Source: Gemmatimonadota bacterium (GTDB lineage: Bacteria; Gemmatimonadota; Gemmatimonadetes; Gemmatimonadales; Gemmatimonadaceae). From it: a DNA stretch of 64,000 bases. The stretch spans positions 186,001 through 250,000 of the forward strand of contig JAIUOB010000004.1 of NCBI GenBank assembly GCA_020161135.1, written 5' to 3'. Each line of letters opens with the position of its first letter. Positions within the stretch are counted from its first letter, which is position 1. Both the position numbers and the translations under genes were made by a program. Positions 34,811 to 44,522 of the stretch are shown here, one piece after another. The notes under the pieces were generated by a model. The model worked only from the letters and a program-made list of their open reading frames with translations, was not told the origin of the DNA and made no database searches.

Positions 34811-37552
34811 ATGCTCCCGCACTCTGCCCGGCCCGCGGCGCCCTCGGCGCTGCCCCCCCTCCCCTCCCGCTGGACGCTCCGTGCGTCGGCAGCCCTGCTT
34901 CTCACCCTGCCCGCCGTCGCGGTGGCGCAGAATCGCCCCGGCAACGCCGCAGCGCCCGCACCCGCGGCACCCGCCAAGGCGGACAAGCCGGACATCCTCG
35001 CCGACGAAGGCTACGTCACGCCGCCGCCGGCCATCGCCAAGCTGGTCACAGCGGCGCGCGAGACCAATCGCACGCTGGCCGCGCCCAGCCCGGGCGCGCG
35101 CAAGTGGTTCATGCGCACCGTGAGCGATGGATTGCCGGCGCTCAAGCAGGTGGGCAAGGTGCACCACAACCTGGGCGGCTTTCAGGTCGACCCACGCGGC
35201 AACCGCGATCGCGGCATGACCATGCGCAGTGCGGCCGGCCTCGAAGTCACCGAGTGGGAGACCGGCAAGCGCATCAGCGTGCAGGTGCCTGCCGGTGCGC
35301 GCGTCAGCACGCCCGTGTGGAGCCCCGACGGGACGCAGATCGCGTTCCTCGCGCTCTTCGACGACGCGACGCAGCTCTATGTCGCCGACCCGGCCACGGG
35401 CGCATCGCGTCCGGTGTCGCGCACGTCGCTGCTCGCCACGATGGTCACGGCGCCAGCGTGGACCGCCGACGGCAAGTCGCTCGTGACGGTGCTCGTCCCC
35501 GACGGACGCGCCGCCGAGCCCAGGGAGCCGGCGCTCGCGACGGGACCGCAGGTGCGCGTGAACGAGAACAACAAGCTCAAGACGCGCACGTATCCCGACC
35601 TGCTGCAAACGCCGTACGAGAAGGACCTGCTCGTGTACCACACCACCGGACAGCTCGCGCTGCTCGACGTGAAGACGCGCGCGGTGAAGAAGGTGGGCGC
35701 GCCGGGCGTCATCCGTGCGCTCGACGCATCACCCGATGGGCAGCACTTCCGCGTGACCTATCTCGAGCAGCCGTTCTCGTACGTGCTCCCGGTGTCGTCG
35801 TTCGGTACGCGTGAAGTCATCATCGACGGCACGGGAACGGTGCTGCGCGAGCTGGCCAAGCGTCCGCTGCGCGAGGGCGAGGATCCGGGTGACCCGGGCG
35901 ATCCGCGCCCGGCCACGGCGCCCGGCGCCGGCCGCGGGGGCAACGCCGCGGCCGACACGGGCAAGCGCAACCTGCAGTGGCATCCCTTCGCGGGTGGGCT
36001 GCTCTACGCGCAGATCGCGCCCGCGCCGGCGGCACCTGCTGGTGGTCGCGGCGCCGCACGCCCCGACAGCGCGTCGGTCGCACGGCGCCCGGATCGCCTG
36101 ATGCACTGGAAGGCGCCCTTCGATTCGACCAGTGCCAGCGTGCTCTACGAGACGACCAACCGCATCGCCTCGGCGCGCTTCAACGACGCCGGCACCATCC
36201 TCTTCGTGAGTGAGACGGGCACGGGTGGATCGATCGAGAACGCGATCTTCCTGACCGAGAACAACGCGAAGTTCACCATCAGCCAGCCGCGGCGCGGTGG
36301 GCGTGGCGACAGCGCGTCGGCGCCGACGCCGCCGGCGGGTGGTCCGCCGGCAGGCGCGTTCGGTGGGCGCGGCGGTGCCGGCGGCGGCGCGCTCGTCACG
36401 CGCCCCGGCAGCAAGGGCGTCCCGGTGGTCATGGTCAGCACGGACGGCAAGTACGTCTTCCAGCAGGGCACCACACCCGACAGCGCGCGCAGCCCGCGCG
36501 TGTACGTCGAACGCATCGAGATCCGCACCGGCACGCGCACGCGTCTCTACGAGAGCGACGGCACGGTGCTGGAGACCATCTCGGCCCCGCTCGACGACGA
36601 CTTCACGCGTGCGGTCATCCAGCGCGAATCGCCCACGCTCGTGCCGCAGTCGTATGCGCTCACCCTCGCCAGCAAGGAGGCGAAGCAGCTCACGCAGAAC
36701 GTCGACCTCATGCCCGAGATCTCCAAGGCGCAGAAGCGCACGGTGGTCGCACGGCGCGCCGACGGCTACAGCTTCAACGTGAAGGTCACGCTGCCCGCCG
36801 ACTACCAGAACGGCACGCGCCTGCCGGCGATGTTCTGGTTCTACCCGCGCGAGTACGACAACCAGCAGGCGTACGACCGCTCGCTGCAGCAGGGGGCCGC
36901 TGCCGAACGGCGCTACCCGACGTTCGGACCGCGCTCGCTGCAGTTCCTCGTCACGCAGGGCTACGCGGTGGTGGAGCCCGATGCGCCGATCTTCGCGAGC
37001 GACGGGCAGCTCCCGAACGACAACTATGTGGCCGACCTGCGCAACAACCTCGCGGCCATCATCGACGCGCTCGACACGCTGCAGATCATCGACCGGCACC
37101 GCCTCGGCCTCGGGGGCCACAGCTATGGCGCGTTCAGCACCGTGAATGCCATGGTGCACACGCCGTACTTCAAGGCCGGCATTGCCGGCGACGGCGCGTA
37201 CAATCGGACGCTCACCCCGAACGGCTTCCAGAGTGAGCGCCGCGACTTGTGGCAGGGACGCGAGACCTACCTGTCGATGTCACCGATGCTGTATGCGGAC
37301 CAGCTCAACGGTGCGCTGCTGATGTACCACAGCACCGAGGACCAGAACGTCGGCACCGATCCCATCAACTCCGTGCGCATGTACCACGCCCTGATGGGAC
37401 TCGGCAAGACGACGTCGCTGTACATGTACCCCTACGAGGACCACGGCCCCATCGCGAAGGAAACCGTGCTCGATCAGTGGGGGCGCTGGGTGGCGTGGCT
37501 CGACAAGTACGTGAAGAACGCCAACCAGAAGAAGGTCACGACTATGCAGTGA
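34811..37552 (+). CDS. secreted S9 prolyl oligopeptidase family peptidase
   Basis: A 913-residue protein with a signal peptide ([15 protein letters not shown]). A beta propeller (about 90-640) precedes an alpha/beta-hydrolase domain with the nucleophile S771 in LGGHSYGAF, an acid in [11 protein letters not shown], and the His in [12 protein letters not shown]. The order DPP-IV-like propeller then hydrolase is that of S9. Propeller loops carry Gly/Pro/Arg-rich inserts ([24 protein letters not shown]; and a longer one near 36290-36400). It is probably an exported dipeptidyl- or oligopeptidase. Its last 11 bases overlap the 3' end of the convergent chemoreceptor gene. Confidence 0.92.
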   Translation: MLPHSARPAAPSALPPLPSRWTLRASAALLLTLPAVAVAQNRPGNAAAPAPAAPAKADKPDILADEGYVTPPPAIAKLVTAARETNRTLAAPSPGARKWFMRTVSDGLPALKQVGKVHHNLGGFQVDPRGNRDRGMTMRSAAGLEVTEWETGKRISVQVPAGARVSTPVWSPDGTQIAFLALFDDATQLYVADPATGASRPVSRTSLLATMVTAPAWTADGKSLVTVLVPDGRAAEPREPALATGPQVRVNENNKLKTRTYPDLLQTPYEKDLLVYHTTGQLALLDVKTRAVKKVGAPGVIRALDASPDGQHFRVTYLEQPFSYVLPVSSFGTREVIIDGTGTVLRELAKRPLREGEDPGDPGDPRPATAPGAGRGGNAAADTGKRNLQWHPFAGGLLYAQIAPAPAAPAGGRGAARPDSASVARRPDRLMHWKAPFDSTSASVLYETTNRIASARFNDAGTILFVSETGTGGSIENAIFLTENNAKFTISQPRRGGRGDSASAPTPPAGGPPAGAFGGRGGAGGGALVTRPGSKGVPVVMVSTDGKYVFQQGTTPDSARSPRVYVERIEIRTGTRTRLYESDGTVLETISAPLDDDFTRAVIQRESPTLVPQSYALTLASKEAKQLTQNVDLMPEISKAQKRTVVARRADGYSFNVKVTLPADYQNGTRLPAMFWFYPREYDNQQAYDRSLQQGAAAERRYPTFGPRSLQFLVTQGYAVVEPDAPIFASDGQLPNDNYVADLRNNLAAIIDALDTLQIIDRHRLGLGGHSYGAFSTVNAMVHTPYFKAGIAGDGAYNRTLTPNGFQSERRDLWQGRETYLSMSPMLYADQLNGALLMYHSTEDQNVGTDPINSVRMYHALMGLGKTTSLYMYPYEDHGPIAKETVLDQWGRWVAWLDKYVKNANQKKVTTMQ

Positions 37553-39530
37553 GGGCGAGGGCCCGCGTGCCGCGCGTGCGGCGCGCGGGCCTCTCCTCGT
37601 GGCCGAAGGTGAACGTGTCGAGCATGGCCGACAGGCCGTCGGCGTGTGCCAGCAGCAACTGCGCGAGCGCAGCCGACTCCTCGCTCTCCGATGCCGCGCG
37701 CTGCGTGACGTTGTTCATCTCCTCGGTGGTCACGAGAATCTGCGCGACGCCGTCGGCCTGCTGCCGACTGGCCATCGCGATGCGATCGACCACCTCGCCC
37801 GTCGAGACCACGGCACCGCCGATCGCGCCCAGGTGCTCGGCCACGTCCGCGTTGAGCTGCACACCGCGTTCGGCCACCGTGACCGACTTCGCGATGATCT
37901 CGGCCGACGCGCGCGCCGCTTCTGCACTGCGCTTGGCGAGTGCGCGCACCTCTTCGGCCACCACCGCGAACCCCCGCCCCGCATCGCCGGCGCGTGCGGC
38001 TTCGACGGCCGCGTTGAGCGCGAGCAGGTTGGTCTGGAAGGCGATCTCGTCGATCGTGCGCAGGATGTCGGCGGTCGATCGTGCAGCATCGCGGATCTCG
38101 GCGATCGTCGACGTGAGGAGCTGCATGCTCGCACCGCCCTGCTCGGTGCGGGCCCGCGCGTCGGCCACACTGCGGTGCGCTTCGGCCGAGGCCTGCGCGT
38201 TGTCGCGGGCCAGCGACGCAAGCTCCTGCAGGCTGGCACTCACCTCTTCCAGGGCGCTCGCCTGCTCGGTGGCACCAGCCGCCATCGATTCGCTCGACGA
38301 CGCCACCTGCTTCGATGCGTCCGACAGGTCGACACTCTTACGGCGCACTTCGCCCAGCGCCTCGGCGAGCTGCGTGACCGCGCGATTGAGCGCGGTCTGG
38401 ATCGCGGCGTGATCGCCGGCGTAGCTGCCGGACATCTGCGTGGACAGGTCGCGGTCGGCGAGCGCGGAGAGTGCGGTCGCGGCGGCCTGCATCGGCGCGA
38501 GCTGGTGCGCCGTCATGTCGTTGATCCCCTCGAGCAGCGCGCGATAGGCGCCGTCGAACTCGGCGGCGTTCGCCTGCACCGTCAGGTTGCCACCGCGCGC
38601 CGCGCGCACCAGCGACTGAATCGCGACGTCGAGTCGGCGCAACGTGTCGGCGCTGCGGTTCATGCTCTGGGCGAGCACGTCCTTCGACGACCGCGGCGTC
38701 ACGGTGCGCGTCAGGTCGCCGCGGCTGATGGCGTCGGCCACGTCGGCCGATTCGGCGACGAATCCGGCGACGGAGGAGAACGCGCGCGTCAGGTCGCCGA
38801 TCTCATCGGCACCGGCCGGCGGCAGCATCGCACTCGCGTCGCCCGTGGCCAGGTTCCGCGCCGCATCGGAAAGCGCGAGGATGGGGCGGCGAATGCTGCG
38901 GATGCCCATCTGCGCGAAGACCACCACGATCAGCAGCGTGAGTGCGCCCGCGATCAGCAGCGTCCACTGCATGCGCGTGCCCGTGTCGCGGGCGGCCGCG
39001 GACGTTTCCGCCGCATTCTCCGCGACGTGATCACCCAACGCCTCGAGCTCCTCGAGGAGCACGTCGAACTTGGCGTCGAAGGCAGCGACATGCCGTGCGA
39101 GGGCCGTGTCGCGCGCAAAGGCCGCCACGGCAACCATGTCGGCGAGGCGCCCATACTCCTCCACCTCGGCCCTGGCCGCGGCGGCTTGCCTGGTGAGGAC
39201 CGTATCGTTGGCGCCGGCCAGCACCGTATCGAGCTGCGCGAGCATGTTGCCGACGATCTCCTGCATGCCGGCGCGATGCGTGTCGAGAGAGCGGGTGGGC
39301 TGCGGCAGGCTGGCATCGATCCGCACCCGCAACACCTCGGCGTTGAGCGCATCGTGCATCATGTCCGCGGACATCTGCGCGCGCTGGAGCACGACGGTGC
39401 GCTGCAGGGAGTTCGCGGCGAGTGCGACCTGCCCAACCCCGCGACTACCGAGCAGGGCAACGATGAGGGTAGCGGCGGCGCCCAGAAGGGCGAGGAAGAG
39501 CAGCTTGGTGCGAAGAGTCAGCGACGACAT
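37542..39530 (-). CDS. methyl-accepting chemotaxis protein
   Basis: A 662-residue chemoreceptor. TM1 is at the N-terminus ([19 protein letters not shown]), followed by a helical periplasmic four-helix-bundle-type sensor (about 30-185) and TM2 ([18 protein letters not shown]). HAMP modules follow ([21 protein letters not shown]; a second HAMP-like repeat about 330-400). The cytoplasmic coiled-coil signalling domain has the conserved tip [38 protein letters not shown]. There is no C-terminal CheR-tethering pentapeptide. No che gene is in the window, so this is an orphan receptor. It shares its 3' end with the convergent S9 gene. Confidence 0.93.
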   Translation of the reverse strand: MSSLTLRTKLLFLALLGAAATLIVALLGSRGVGQVALAANSLQRTVVLQRAQMSADMMHDALNAEVLRVRIDASLPQPTRSLDTHRAGMQEIVGNMLAQLDTVLAGANDTVLTRQAAAARAEVEEYGRLADMVAVAAFARDTALARHVAAFDAKFDVLLEELEALGDHVAENAAETSAAARDTGTRMQWTLLIAGALTLLIVVVFAQMGIRSIRRPILALSDAARNLATGDASAMLPPAGADEIGDLTRAFSSVAGFVAESADVADAISRGDLTRTVTPRSSKDVLAQSMNRSADTLRRLDVAIQSLVRAARGGNLTVQANAAEFDGAYRALLEGINDMTAHQLAPMQAAATALSALADRDLSTQMSGSYAGDHAAIQTALNRAVTQLAEALGEVRRKSVDLSDASKQVASSSESMAAGATEQASALEEVSASLQELASLARDNAQASAEAHRSVADARARTEQGGASMQLLTSTIAEIRDAARSTADILRTIDEIAFQTNLLALNAAVEAARAGDAGRGFAVVAEEVRALAKRSAEAARASAEIIAKSVTVAERGVQLNADVAEHLGAIGGAVVSTGEVVDRIAMASRQQADGVAQILVTTEEMNNVTQRAASESEESAALAQLLLAHADGLSAMLDTFTFGHEERPARRTRGTRALALTA
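37560..37591. terminator. hairpin after the S9 gene, inside the 3' end of the chemoreceptor gene
   Basis: GGCCCGCGTGCCGC pairs with GCGGCGCGCGGGCC (one G-T pair) around a four-base loop, starting eight bases after the plus-strand stop. It is followed by CTCTCCTCGT on the plus strand. It also encodes the last residues of the convergent minus-strand protein, so the sequence serves two purposes. Confidence 0.45.
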
Positions 39531-39589
39531 GGCGAGGATCTGAAGGCAACATCGCGATCGGATGCCCCTCTATCGGCACGTTCCAGTTC

Positions 39590-39665
39590 ATAGTTGAACA
39601 ATTGTTGCGAGTCTTAGTTATTTTTCATATTCCATATTCCGATGTGGTGATTCTGCACAACTCGC
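39590..39665. promoter_or_regulatory. AT-rich divergent control region
   Basis: A strikingly AT-rich patch between the chemoreceptor and PagL-like genes. It contains the palindrome AACAATTGTT (39597-39606), a TTGAAC at 39594-39599 that could act as a -35 with TTAGTTATTT downstream, and the tandem CATATTC CATATTCC (39626-39640). Promoter assignment is by appearance only. Confidence 0.35.
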
Positions 39666-39763
39666 ACGTGCGTCAGACCCACGCCAGACTGGCGCGATGC
39701 GGACACACCCCGGAGACTTGGCACGTGTCGCTCTCCGTCGTCGCCACCCGATTCACGACCTGT

Positions 39764-40537
39764 ATGCCCGCTTCGTGTGCACCCCTTGCTGCGTCGCGCG
39801 CTCGTCTCATCGCCTTGACGAGCGCGCTGGCGTTGCTGCTCACCCCTGCGCTGCCGATCGATCGGGCAGCATCGCGCCTCGCCGCGCAGACGCTACCCAC
39901 GGGGCCAGACGGCGCGACGCGCAGCGGCGGAACTCCCACCGCGAGGTCTGGATGGCGCCGCTTCGTCGAGCGCGGCCCCACACGCTGGGGTGTCGCGCTG
40001 GCGCGCGACGTGGCCACCTACACCGCGTCGCACAACGAACCCATCGATGGCGCCCTCACGACGCTCGGAGTGCAGGCCGCGATTCCGCTGTTCCGGTTCG
40101 GGCCCACGAGGGCGGCGTGGCTGTTCGAGCTGCAGCCACTCGTGCTCGTCACATCAGATGCGCCCGCGCATCGCGTGCCGAAGGAGGGGATCGATCCCGA
40201 CGCGAACGATCCGGCGGTGCTGGCGCGCTACACGCGCCGCAATGGTTACGGCGCCGGGCTCGGCGTGCTGGGCGCCGAAGCGCGCACACCGCTCGGCGCG
40301 CGTACCACGCTGGTGGTGAACGTCACGTCCGGAGGCGCGTGGTTCTCGCAGGTGGTGCCCTACGGCAAGGCGACACGCGCCAACTTCACCGTGGCCCCCG
40401 GGCTGCTGCTCGAGCGGCGCCTTGCCACGGGAGGGGTGGCGTTCGGCTACGTGCTGCACCACCTCAGCAACGCGAGTTTTGGCGGGGCGAATCCGGGGAT
40501 GAATTCGCACATGTTCCAGTTGCGCCTGTCGCGCTGA
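39764..40537 (+). CDS. PagL-like acyloxyacyl hydrolase (lipid A 3-O-deacylase family)
   Basis: A 257-residue protein with a signal peptide (LIALTSALALLLTPALP). The mature portion is an outer-membrane beta-barrel pattern of alternating strands (WGVALARDVATYTASHNEP; AAWLFELQPLVLV; RTTLVVNVTSGGAWF; KATRANFTVAPGLLLERR) ending in FGYVLHHLSNASFGGANPGMNSHMFQLRL. The HLSNAS ... NPGMNS ending matches the His-Ser catalytic signature of PagL/acyloxyacyl hydrolases. It would remove an acyl chain from lipid A, which implies lipopolysaccharide. The start is uncertain: GTG 39725 is in frame, as is further open frame upstream. Confidence 0.75.
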   Translation: MPASCAPLAASRARLIALTSALALLLTPALPIDRAASRLAAQTLPTGPDGATRSGGTPTARSGWRRFVERGPTRWGVALARDVATYTASHNEPIDGALTTLGVQAAIPLFRFGPTRAAWLFELQPLVLVTSDAPAHRVPKEGIDPDANDPAVLARYTRRNGYGAGLGVLGAEARTPLGARTTLVVNVTSGGAWFSQVVPYGKATRANFTVAPGLLLERRLATGGVAFGYVLHHLSNASFGGANPGMNSHMFQLRLSR

Positions 40538-40550
40538 GCCTGGCGGAGAC

Positions 40551-40585
40551 CGGGGCGACGCCGGGTGTTCGCCGACGTCGCCCCG
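40551..40585. terminator. bidirectional hairpin terminator
   Basis: A perfect 10-bp stem (CGGGGCGACG with CGTCGCCCCG) plus a short inner stem lies in the 61-base gap between the convergent PagL-like and M28 genes. The flanks are not T-rich, which lowers confidence. Confidence 0.55.
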
Positions 40586-40598
40586 ACCCGTTGGCCCC

Positions 40599-42410
40599 CT
40601 ACGGCACGATCACCTTCGGCTTCGCCGGCTTGGTGCCGTTGAGCCGCGGACGCGGACCGTTGGCGACATCCACCGTCAGGTCACGGATGAAGTTCGTGAT
40701 GCGCGCGTAGTGCGGATAGTCGATGAACTCCGGCTCGTCGCTGCGCTGGTGGTAGTCACCGTGCAGGCCGGTGAAGAAGAACGCGATGGGGATGCCCTGC
40801 CGCGCATAATTGAAGTGATCCGAACGGCCGTAGATGTTGTTGTAGTTCGCCCAGCTGATCGGGTCGTCGAACTTGTAGTCGAGCGCGAGGGGCTTGACCT
40901 GCTTGGTGTTGGCCGCCTTCACCTGATCGCCGAGGTCCTTCGAGTCGAAGTACGACCCGACCACGCCGAGGAAGTCGGGGCCACCGCCCGGCAGGTCTTC
41001 GGCACGCCCGCGGCCGATCATGTCGACGTTGAGCTGCGCGACGATCGAGTCGATGGGCACCGTGGGGTTCGCGACGTAGTACGCCGATCCCACGAGGCCG
41101 CCTTCCTCACCGGTGTGCCACACGAACAGGATCGACCGCTTCGGCTTGACCGGCGCCTTCGCCAGCGCCTCGGCAATCTCCAGCACACCCATGGAGCCCG
41201 AGCCGTCGTCGTCCGCGCCGTTGTTGATGCTGTCGAGGCGCGGCTTGGGGTGCACCTTGCGGATGCTGTCCATGTTGACCTTGATCGACGCACGCATGTC
41301 GGGGGTGAGCCCCTTCATGTCGTTTGCGATCTGCATGCGGATCGCGATGTCGTTGAAGGCCTTGATGGAGTCCTTGTCGACGGGCGTGTTGAATCCCACA
41401 TGATCGTTGTGCGCGCCCACCGCGACGTACTGGTGCTTGAGCTTGGGGTCGCTGCCGGGGAGGATCGCCACGACATTGCGCGCCCAGTCGGTGGGGAGCT
41501 CGACGAACTCGAGCGACGCCGTCACCGTGCCGCCCTTCGCGCCCGCCGTGAGCCCCTCGATGCCGCTGCGCCCGAACAGCGCACCTGCCGCGGCATTCGT
41601 CAGGCGCAGGTAAGCCGGCGGCTGCGTGGCCGCGAGCTGCGCCTTGAGCAGCGTGAGCGAATCCACCGCCGCGTTCGCGCCGGGTCCGCCGCGACCGCCT
41701 CGCCCGCCGCCTGCCATGGTGGCGACGGTCGGCTCGTTGATGGCCTTCTTCTGCGCCGCCGTCAGCCCGTCGAGGTCGACCACCGCGATGGCCGCCGCAC
41801 CGGCAAAGCGCGCCGGCACCTGCGCGCCCGGCCCACCTCGCCCGCCGGCGCCACCGGCGAAGCCACCGGGGCCCACGGCCTGTGCCGGGGCGGCCTTGGC
41901 CAGCACCACCACCTTGCCCGCGGCCTGCGCCTCAGTGATGTAGCTCGCCTCGTCGCCCATCGTGCCACCGAACACCGCCTCGGCGTCACGCACCGCGCGT
42001 GGCGCCGCAGCACCAGGCACCGCGACCACATCCTCGTTCCAGCGCAGCGGATTCCCCTGCGCCGCCACCTGCGAGTGCTCGGTGTACTTGCGCACGTGGT
42101 ACGGCAGCACCTGGAAGTAGCTGCCATTCGGGCCGCCCGGGAGCAGTCCCAGGCGCTTCACCTCGGCGGCGATATAGTCGGTGCCCTTCTTGTTGCCGAC
42201 GCGCCCCACCTGCCGCCCCATCATGGAGTCGTCGGCGAACTGATAGAGACGCACTTGCAGGTCACGCACGTCGATGGCGGCCTTGGTTGGCGCCGGCGCG
42301 ACGCGCGCGGGGTTGCCGTAGCGATTGACCGAGGCGGCCTGCGCCGCGAGCACGGTGGGGAGCAACACGACGGCCGCAAGCGCGGGCCGGACGGTGCGGA
42401 CGAGCCGCAT
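40599..42410 (-). CDS. secreted M28 family metallopeptidase
   Basis: A 603-residue protein; ATG 42410 starts a signal peptide (LAAVVLLPTVLAAQAASV). A PA (protease-associated) domain with Gly-Arg inserts (GGFAGGAGGRGGPGA; GGGRGGRGGPGA) interrupts the catalytic chain. The M28 ligands are all visible: AHNDH, NNGADDDGSG, GEEGG (catalytic Glu), the Asp in VDMIGRG, and the final His in GLHGDYHQRSDEP. It is probably a secreted aminopeptidase or carboxypeptidase of the PSMA/AP family. The open frame runs on to 44711 antisense to the next gene; that is a high-GC artefact. It is divergent from the HEAT/PPIase gene across 201 bases. Confidence 0.92.
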   Translation of the reverse strand: MRLVRTVRPALAAVVLLPTVLAAQAASVNRYGNPARVAPAPTKAAIDVRDLQVRLYQFADDSMMGRQVGRVGNKKGTDYIAAEVKRLGLLPGGPNGSYFQVLPYHVRKYTEHSQVAAQGNPLRWNEDVVAVPGAAAPRAVRDAEAVFGGTMGDEASYITEAQAAGKVVVLAKAAPAQAVGPGGFAGGAGGRGGPGAQVPARFAGAAAIAVVDLDGLTAAQKKAINEPTVATMAGGGRGGRGGPGANAAVDSLTLLKAQLAATQPPAYLRLTNAAAGALFGRSGIEGLTAGAKGGTVTASLEFVELPTDWARNVVAILPGSDPKLKHQYVAVGAHNDHVGFNTPVDKDSIKAFNDIAIRMQIANDMKGLTPDMRASIKVNMDSIRKVHPKPRLDSINNGADDDGSGSMGVLEIAEALAKAPVKPKRSILFVWHTGEEGGLVGSAYYVANPTVPIDSIVAQLNVDMIGRGRAEDLPGGGPDFLGVVGSYFDSKDLGDQVKAANTKQVKPLALDYKFDDPISWANYNNIYGRSDHFNYARQGIPIAFFFTGLHGDYHQRSDEPEFIDYPHYARITNFIRDLTVDVANGPRPRLNGTKPAKPKVIVP

Positions 42411-42611
42411 GAGCAAACTCCGGGTAAGGGTCGGGCGGGACGGCAGCGGGCGCGACCTGCGCCCATCGCCGCAGCCGGGAAAGCTAGCGCTCGGCCCCCC
42501 GCTGCATGTCGGGGGAACGCCGGACATCTTTGGGGAAACGGGGGCGCCTCGCGGCATCGCCCCGTCCCCCGCCTTCCGGGGCCCTGACCCGCCTTCCCGC
42601 CTCCGCCTACC

Positions 42612-44522
42612 GTGACACATTTCCGCACGCTGCTGGTTGCCGTTCGCGCCGCCGTCGCGCCGCTCGCGGTGCTGAGTGCGCTGCCCGGCGCGACCCTCGC
42701 GCAGTCCGCACGCGCGCTCACCCGTCATGCCGTGCTCGCGGCCGAGCACGCCCGCGAGGCAGGGCTCCCCGTCCTCGACCGCGCGCTCGCCAGCGGTGAC
42801 ACGACGCTGCAGGCACTGGCCCTGCGTGCGCTCGGCCGCCTCGGCGATGGGCAGCAGGCCGGCAAGGTCTCCACGCACCTGGCGTGGCCGGCCGCATCGG
42901 TGCGTCTCGAGGCGGCCCGCGCGGCGCTCCTCATGGGCCTTCCCCTCGGTGAGGCGCGCCTGCGCGACGAACGCGACCCCGTCGTGCGCGCCGCACTGTT
43001 CGAATCGTTCGGGCGCGCGCCGGTGGACAGCGGTCGCGTCGTGGCGCTCGTGAACGGCCTTGCCGAGAGCGACCTCGTGGCGCGTCGTGGCGCCATGCGC
43101 GGACTCGAGATGCTGCTGCGTCGCAACGCGCGTACCTGGCGCGCCCCCGCGCCGGTGCTGGCCGCCGTGCGTCGCGCCTTTGTCGACAACAGCGACGCCG
43201 AGCTGCGCATGGTGGGACTGCTCGCGCTCACGGCGGCGGGCGACCGGGACAGCAGCATTGTGGCCCGCGGCCTCAGCGACGCCGACGCGCAGGTGCGTCG
43301 TACGACCGTCGCGCTGTACCGCGTCTGGGTGGCCGACGATCGCGCGCCCATGGTGCGCTGGCAGGGGCTGCGTGCAGCGCCCACCTGCGAACATGCCACG
43401 CAGCGCCTGCGCGACAGCAGTTGGCACGTCGCACTCCTCGCCCTCGACGTGCTGGGCGAGCGCCGCTGCGACAAGGTGCTGCTGCAGCCGTTCCTGTCTG
43501 CCTCCACGCCGTGGCGTCAGCGGGCGCATGCCACCATGGCCCTGGCGCGCATCGACAGTGTGGGCGCGCGTGGTGCCGTGCGCGAACTCGCCTCCTCGCC
43601 GGTGTGGCAGGCGCGCGCCTGGGCGGCCGAGGCCGCGAAGGTGGCGCGGGACACCGCCACGCTGCACACGCTGGCGGCGGACCCCGAACCCAACGTCGCC
43701 GCGGCCGCCATCACCACCGACGCCGAGGCCATCGCCGCGCTCACGCGCGACCACGCCGGCGTATTGCTCGCTGCGGCCACGCAACTCGGCAAGGCGCGCG
43801 CCGCAGCATCGGTCGCGCCGCTGCGCGCTGCGTTCGAGCGCATCACGCGCGCACACGGCGTGACCTGGCGCGACCCGCGCGTCGCCATCATCGAGGCGAT
43901 GCCGCTCGACGACGACGCCGCGCGCACCTGGATGCGGCGATGGCTGGCCGATGCCGACCCGGGTGTGGCCGCCGCGGCCGCCAAGCGACTGTCGGCGGGC
44001 GGGACGACGGTCGCTCCCACCACGCAGCGCTATGCCCCGCCCGCCTTCCCCACCGCTGCGGCGCTCGCCGCGCTCGAGGGAGCCACGGCCACCATCCGCT
44101 TCCGCAACGTCGGCGACGTCACGCTCCGCCTGCGCCCCGACATCGCCCCCATGACCGTGTACACGTTCGTGCGCGAGGCGGAGGCAAAGCGGTACGCCGG
44201 CAACACGATTCATCGCATCGTCCCCAACTTCGTCATTCAGGGCGGCAGCCCCGGCGCCGACGAGTACGACCCGGTCACACGCGACTTCATGCGTGACGAA
44301 GTGGGCGGGCGGCACGCGCGCGGCACCTTCGGCATCTCCACGCGCGGCAAGGACACCGGCGACGGACAGATCTTCGTCAACCTCATCGACAACGTGCGCC
44401 TCGACTGGGACTACACCATGTTCGCCGAGACCGTGCGCGGCCTCGATGTCATCGACCGCATCCAGGAGGGCGACGTGATCGAGTCGATCACCATCACGCG
44501 CCGCGCGGCGGGGGCGCGATGA
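42612..44522 (+). CDS. exported HEAT-repeat protein fused to cyclophilin-type peptidyl-prolyl isomerase
   Basis: A 636-residue protein from GTG 42612 with a signal peptide (PLAVLSALPGATLAQ). Residues about 40-450 are HEAT-like helical repeats (LQALALRALGRLGDG; VRLEAARAALLM; DPVVRAALFESFGRAPVD; LRMVGLLALTAAGD and others). From about residue 480 a cyclophilin domain follows: TATIRFRNVGDVTLRLRPDIAP, then YAGNTIHRIVPNFVIQGGSP (catalytic-site Arg, Phe, Gln), GTFGIS, and GQIFVNLIDN. It probably acts as a periplasmic chaperone-isomerase. The stop overlaps the GGT-fusion start by ATGA, implying coupled translation. Confidence 0.88.
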   Translation: MTHFRTLLVAVRAAVAPLAVLSALPGATLAQSARALTRHAVLAAEHAREAGLPVLDRALASGDTTLQALALRALGRLGDGQQAGKVSTHLAWPAASVRLEAARAALLMGLPLGEARLRDERDPVVRAALFESFGRAPVDSGRVVALVNGLAESDLVARRGAMRGLEMLLRRNARTWRAPAPVLAAVRRAFVDNSDAELRMVGLLALTAAGDRDSSIVARGLSDADAQVRRTTVALYRVWVADDRAPMVRWQGLRAAPTCEHATQRLRDSSWHVALLALDVLGERRCDKVLLQPFLSASTPWRQRAHATMALARIDSVGARGAVRELASSPVWQARAWAAEAAKVARDTATLHTLAADPEPNVAAAAITTDAEAIAALTRDHAGVLLAAATQLGKARAAASVAPLRAAFERITRAHGVTWRDPRVAIIEAMPLDDDAARTWMRRWLADADPGVAAAAAKRLSAGGTTVAPTTQRYAPPAFPTAAALAALEGATATIRFRNVGDVTLRLRPDIAPMTVYTFVREAEAKRYAGNTIHRIVPNFVIQGGSPGADEYDPVTRDFMRDEVGGRHARGTFGISTRGKDTGDGQIFVNLIDNVRLDWDYTMFAETVRGLDVIDRIQEGDVIESITITRRAAGAR

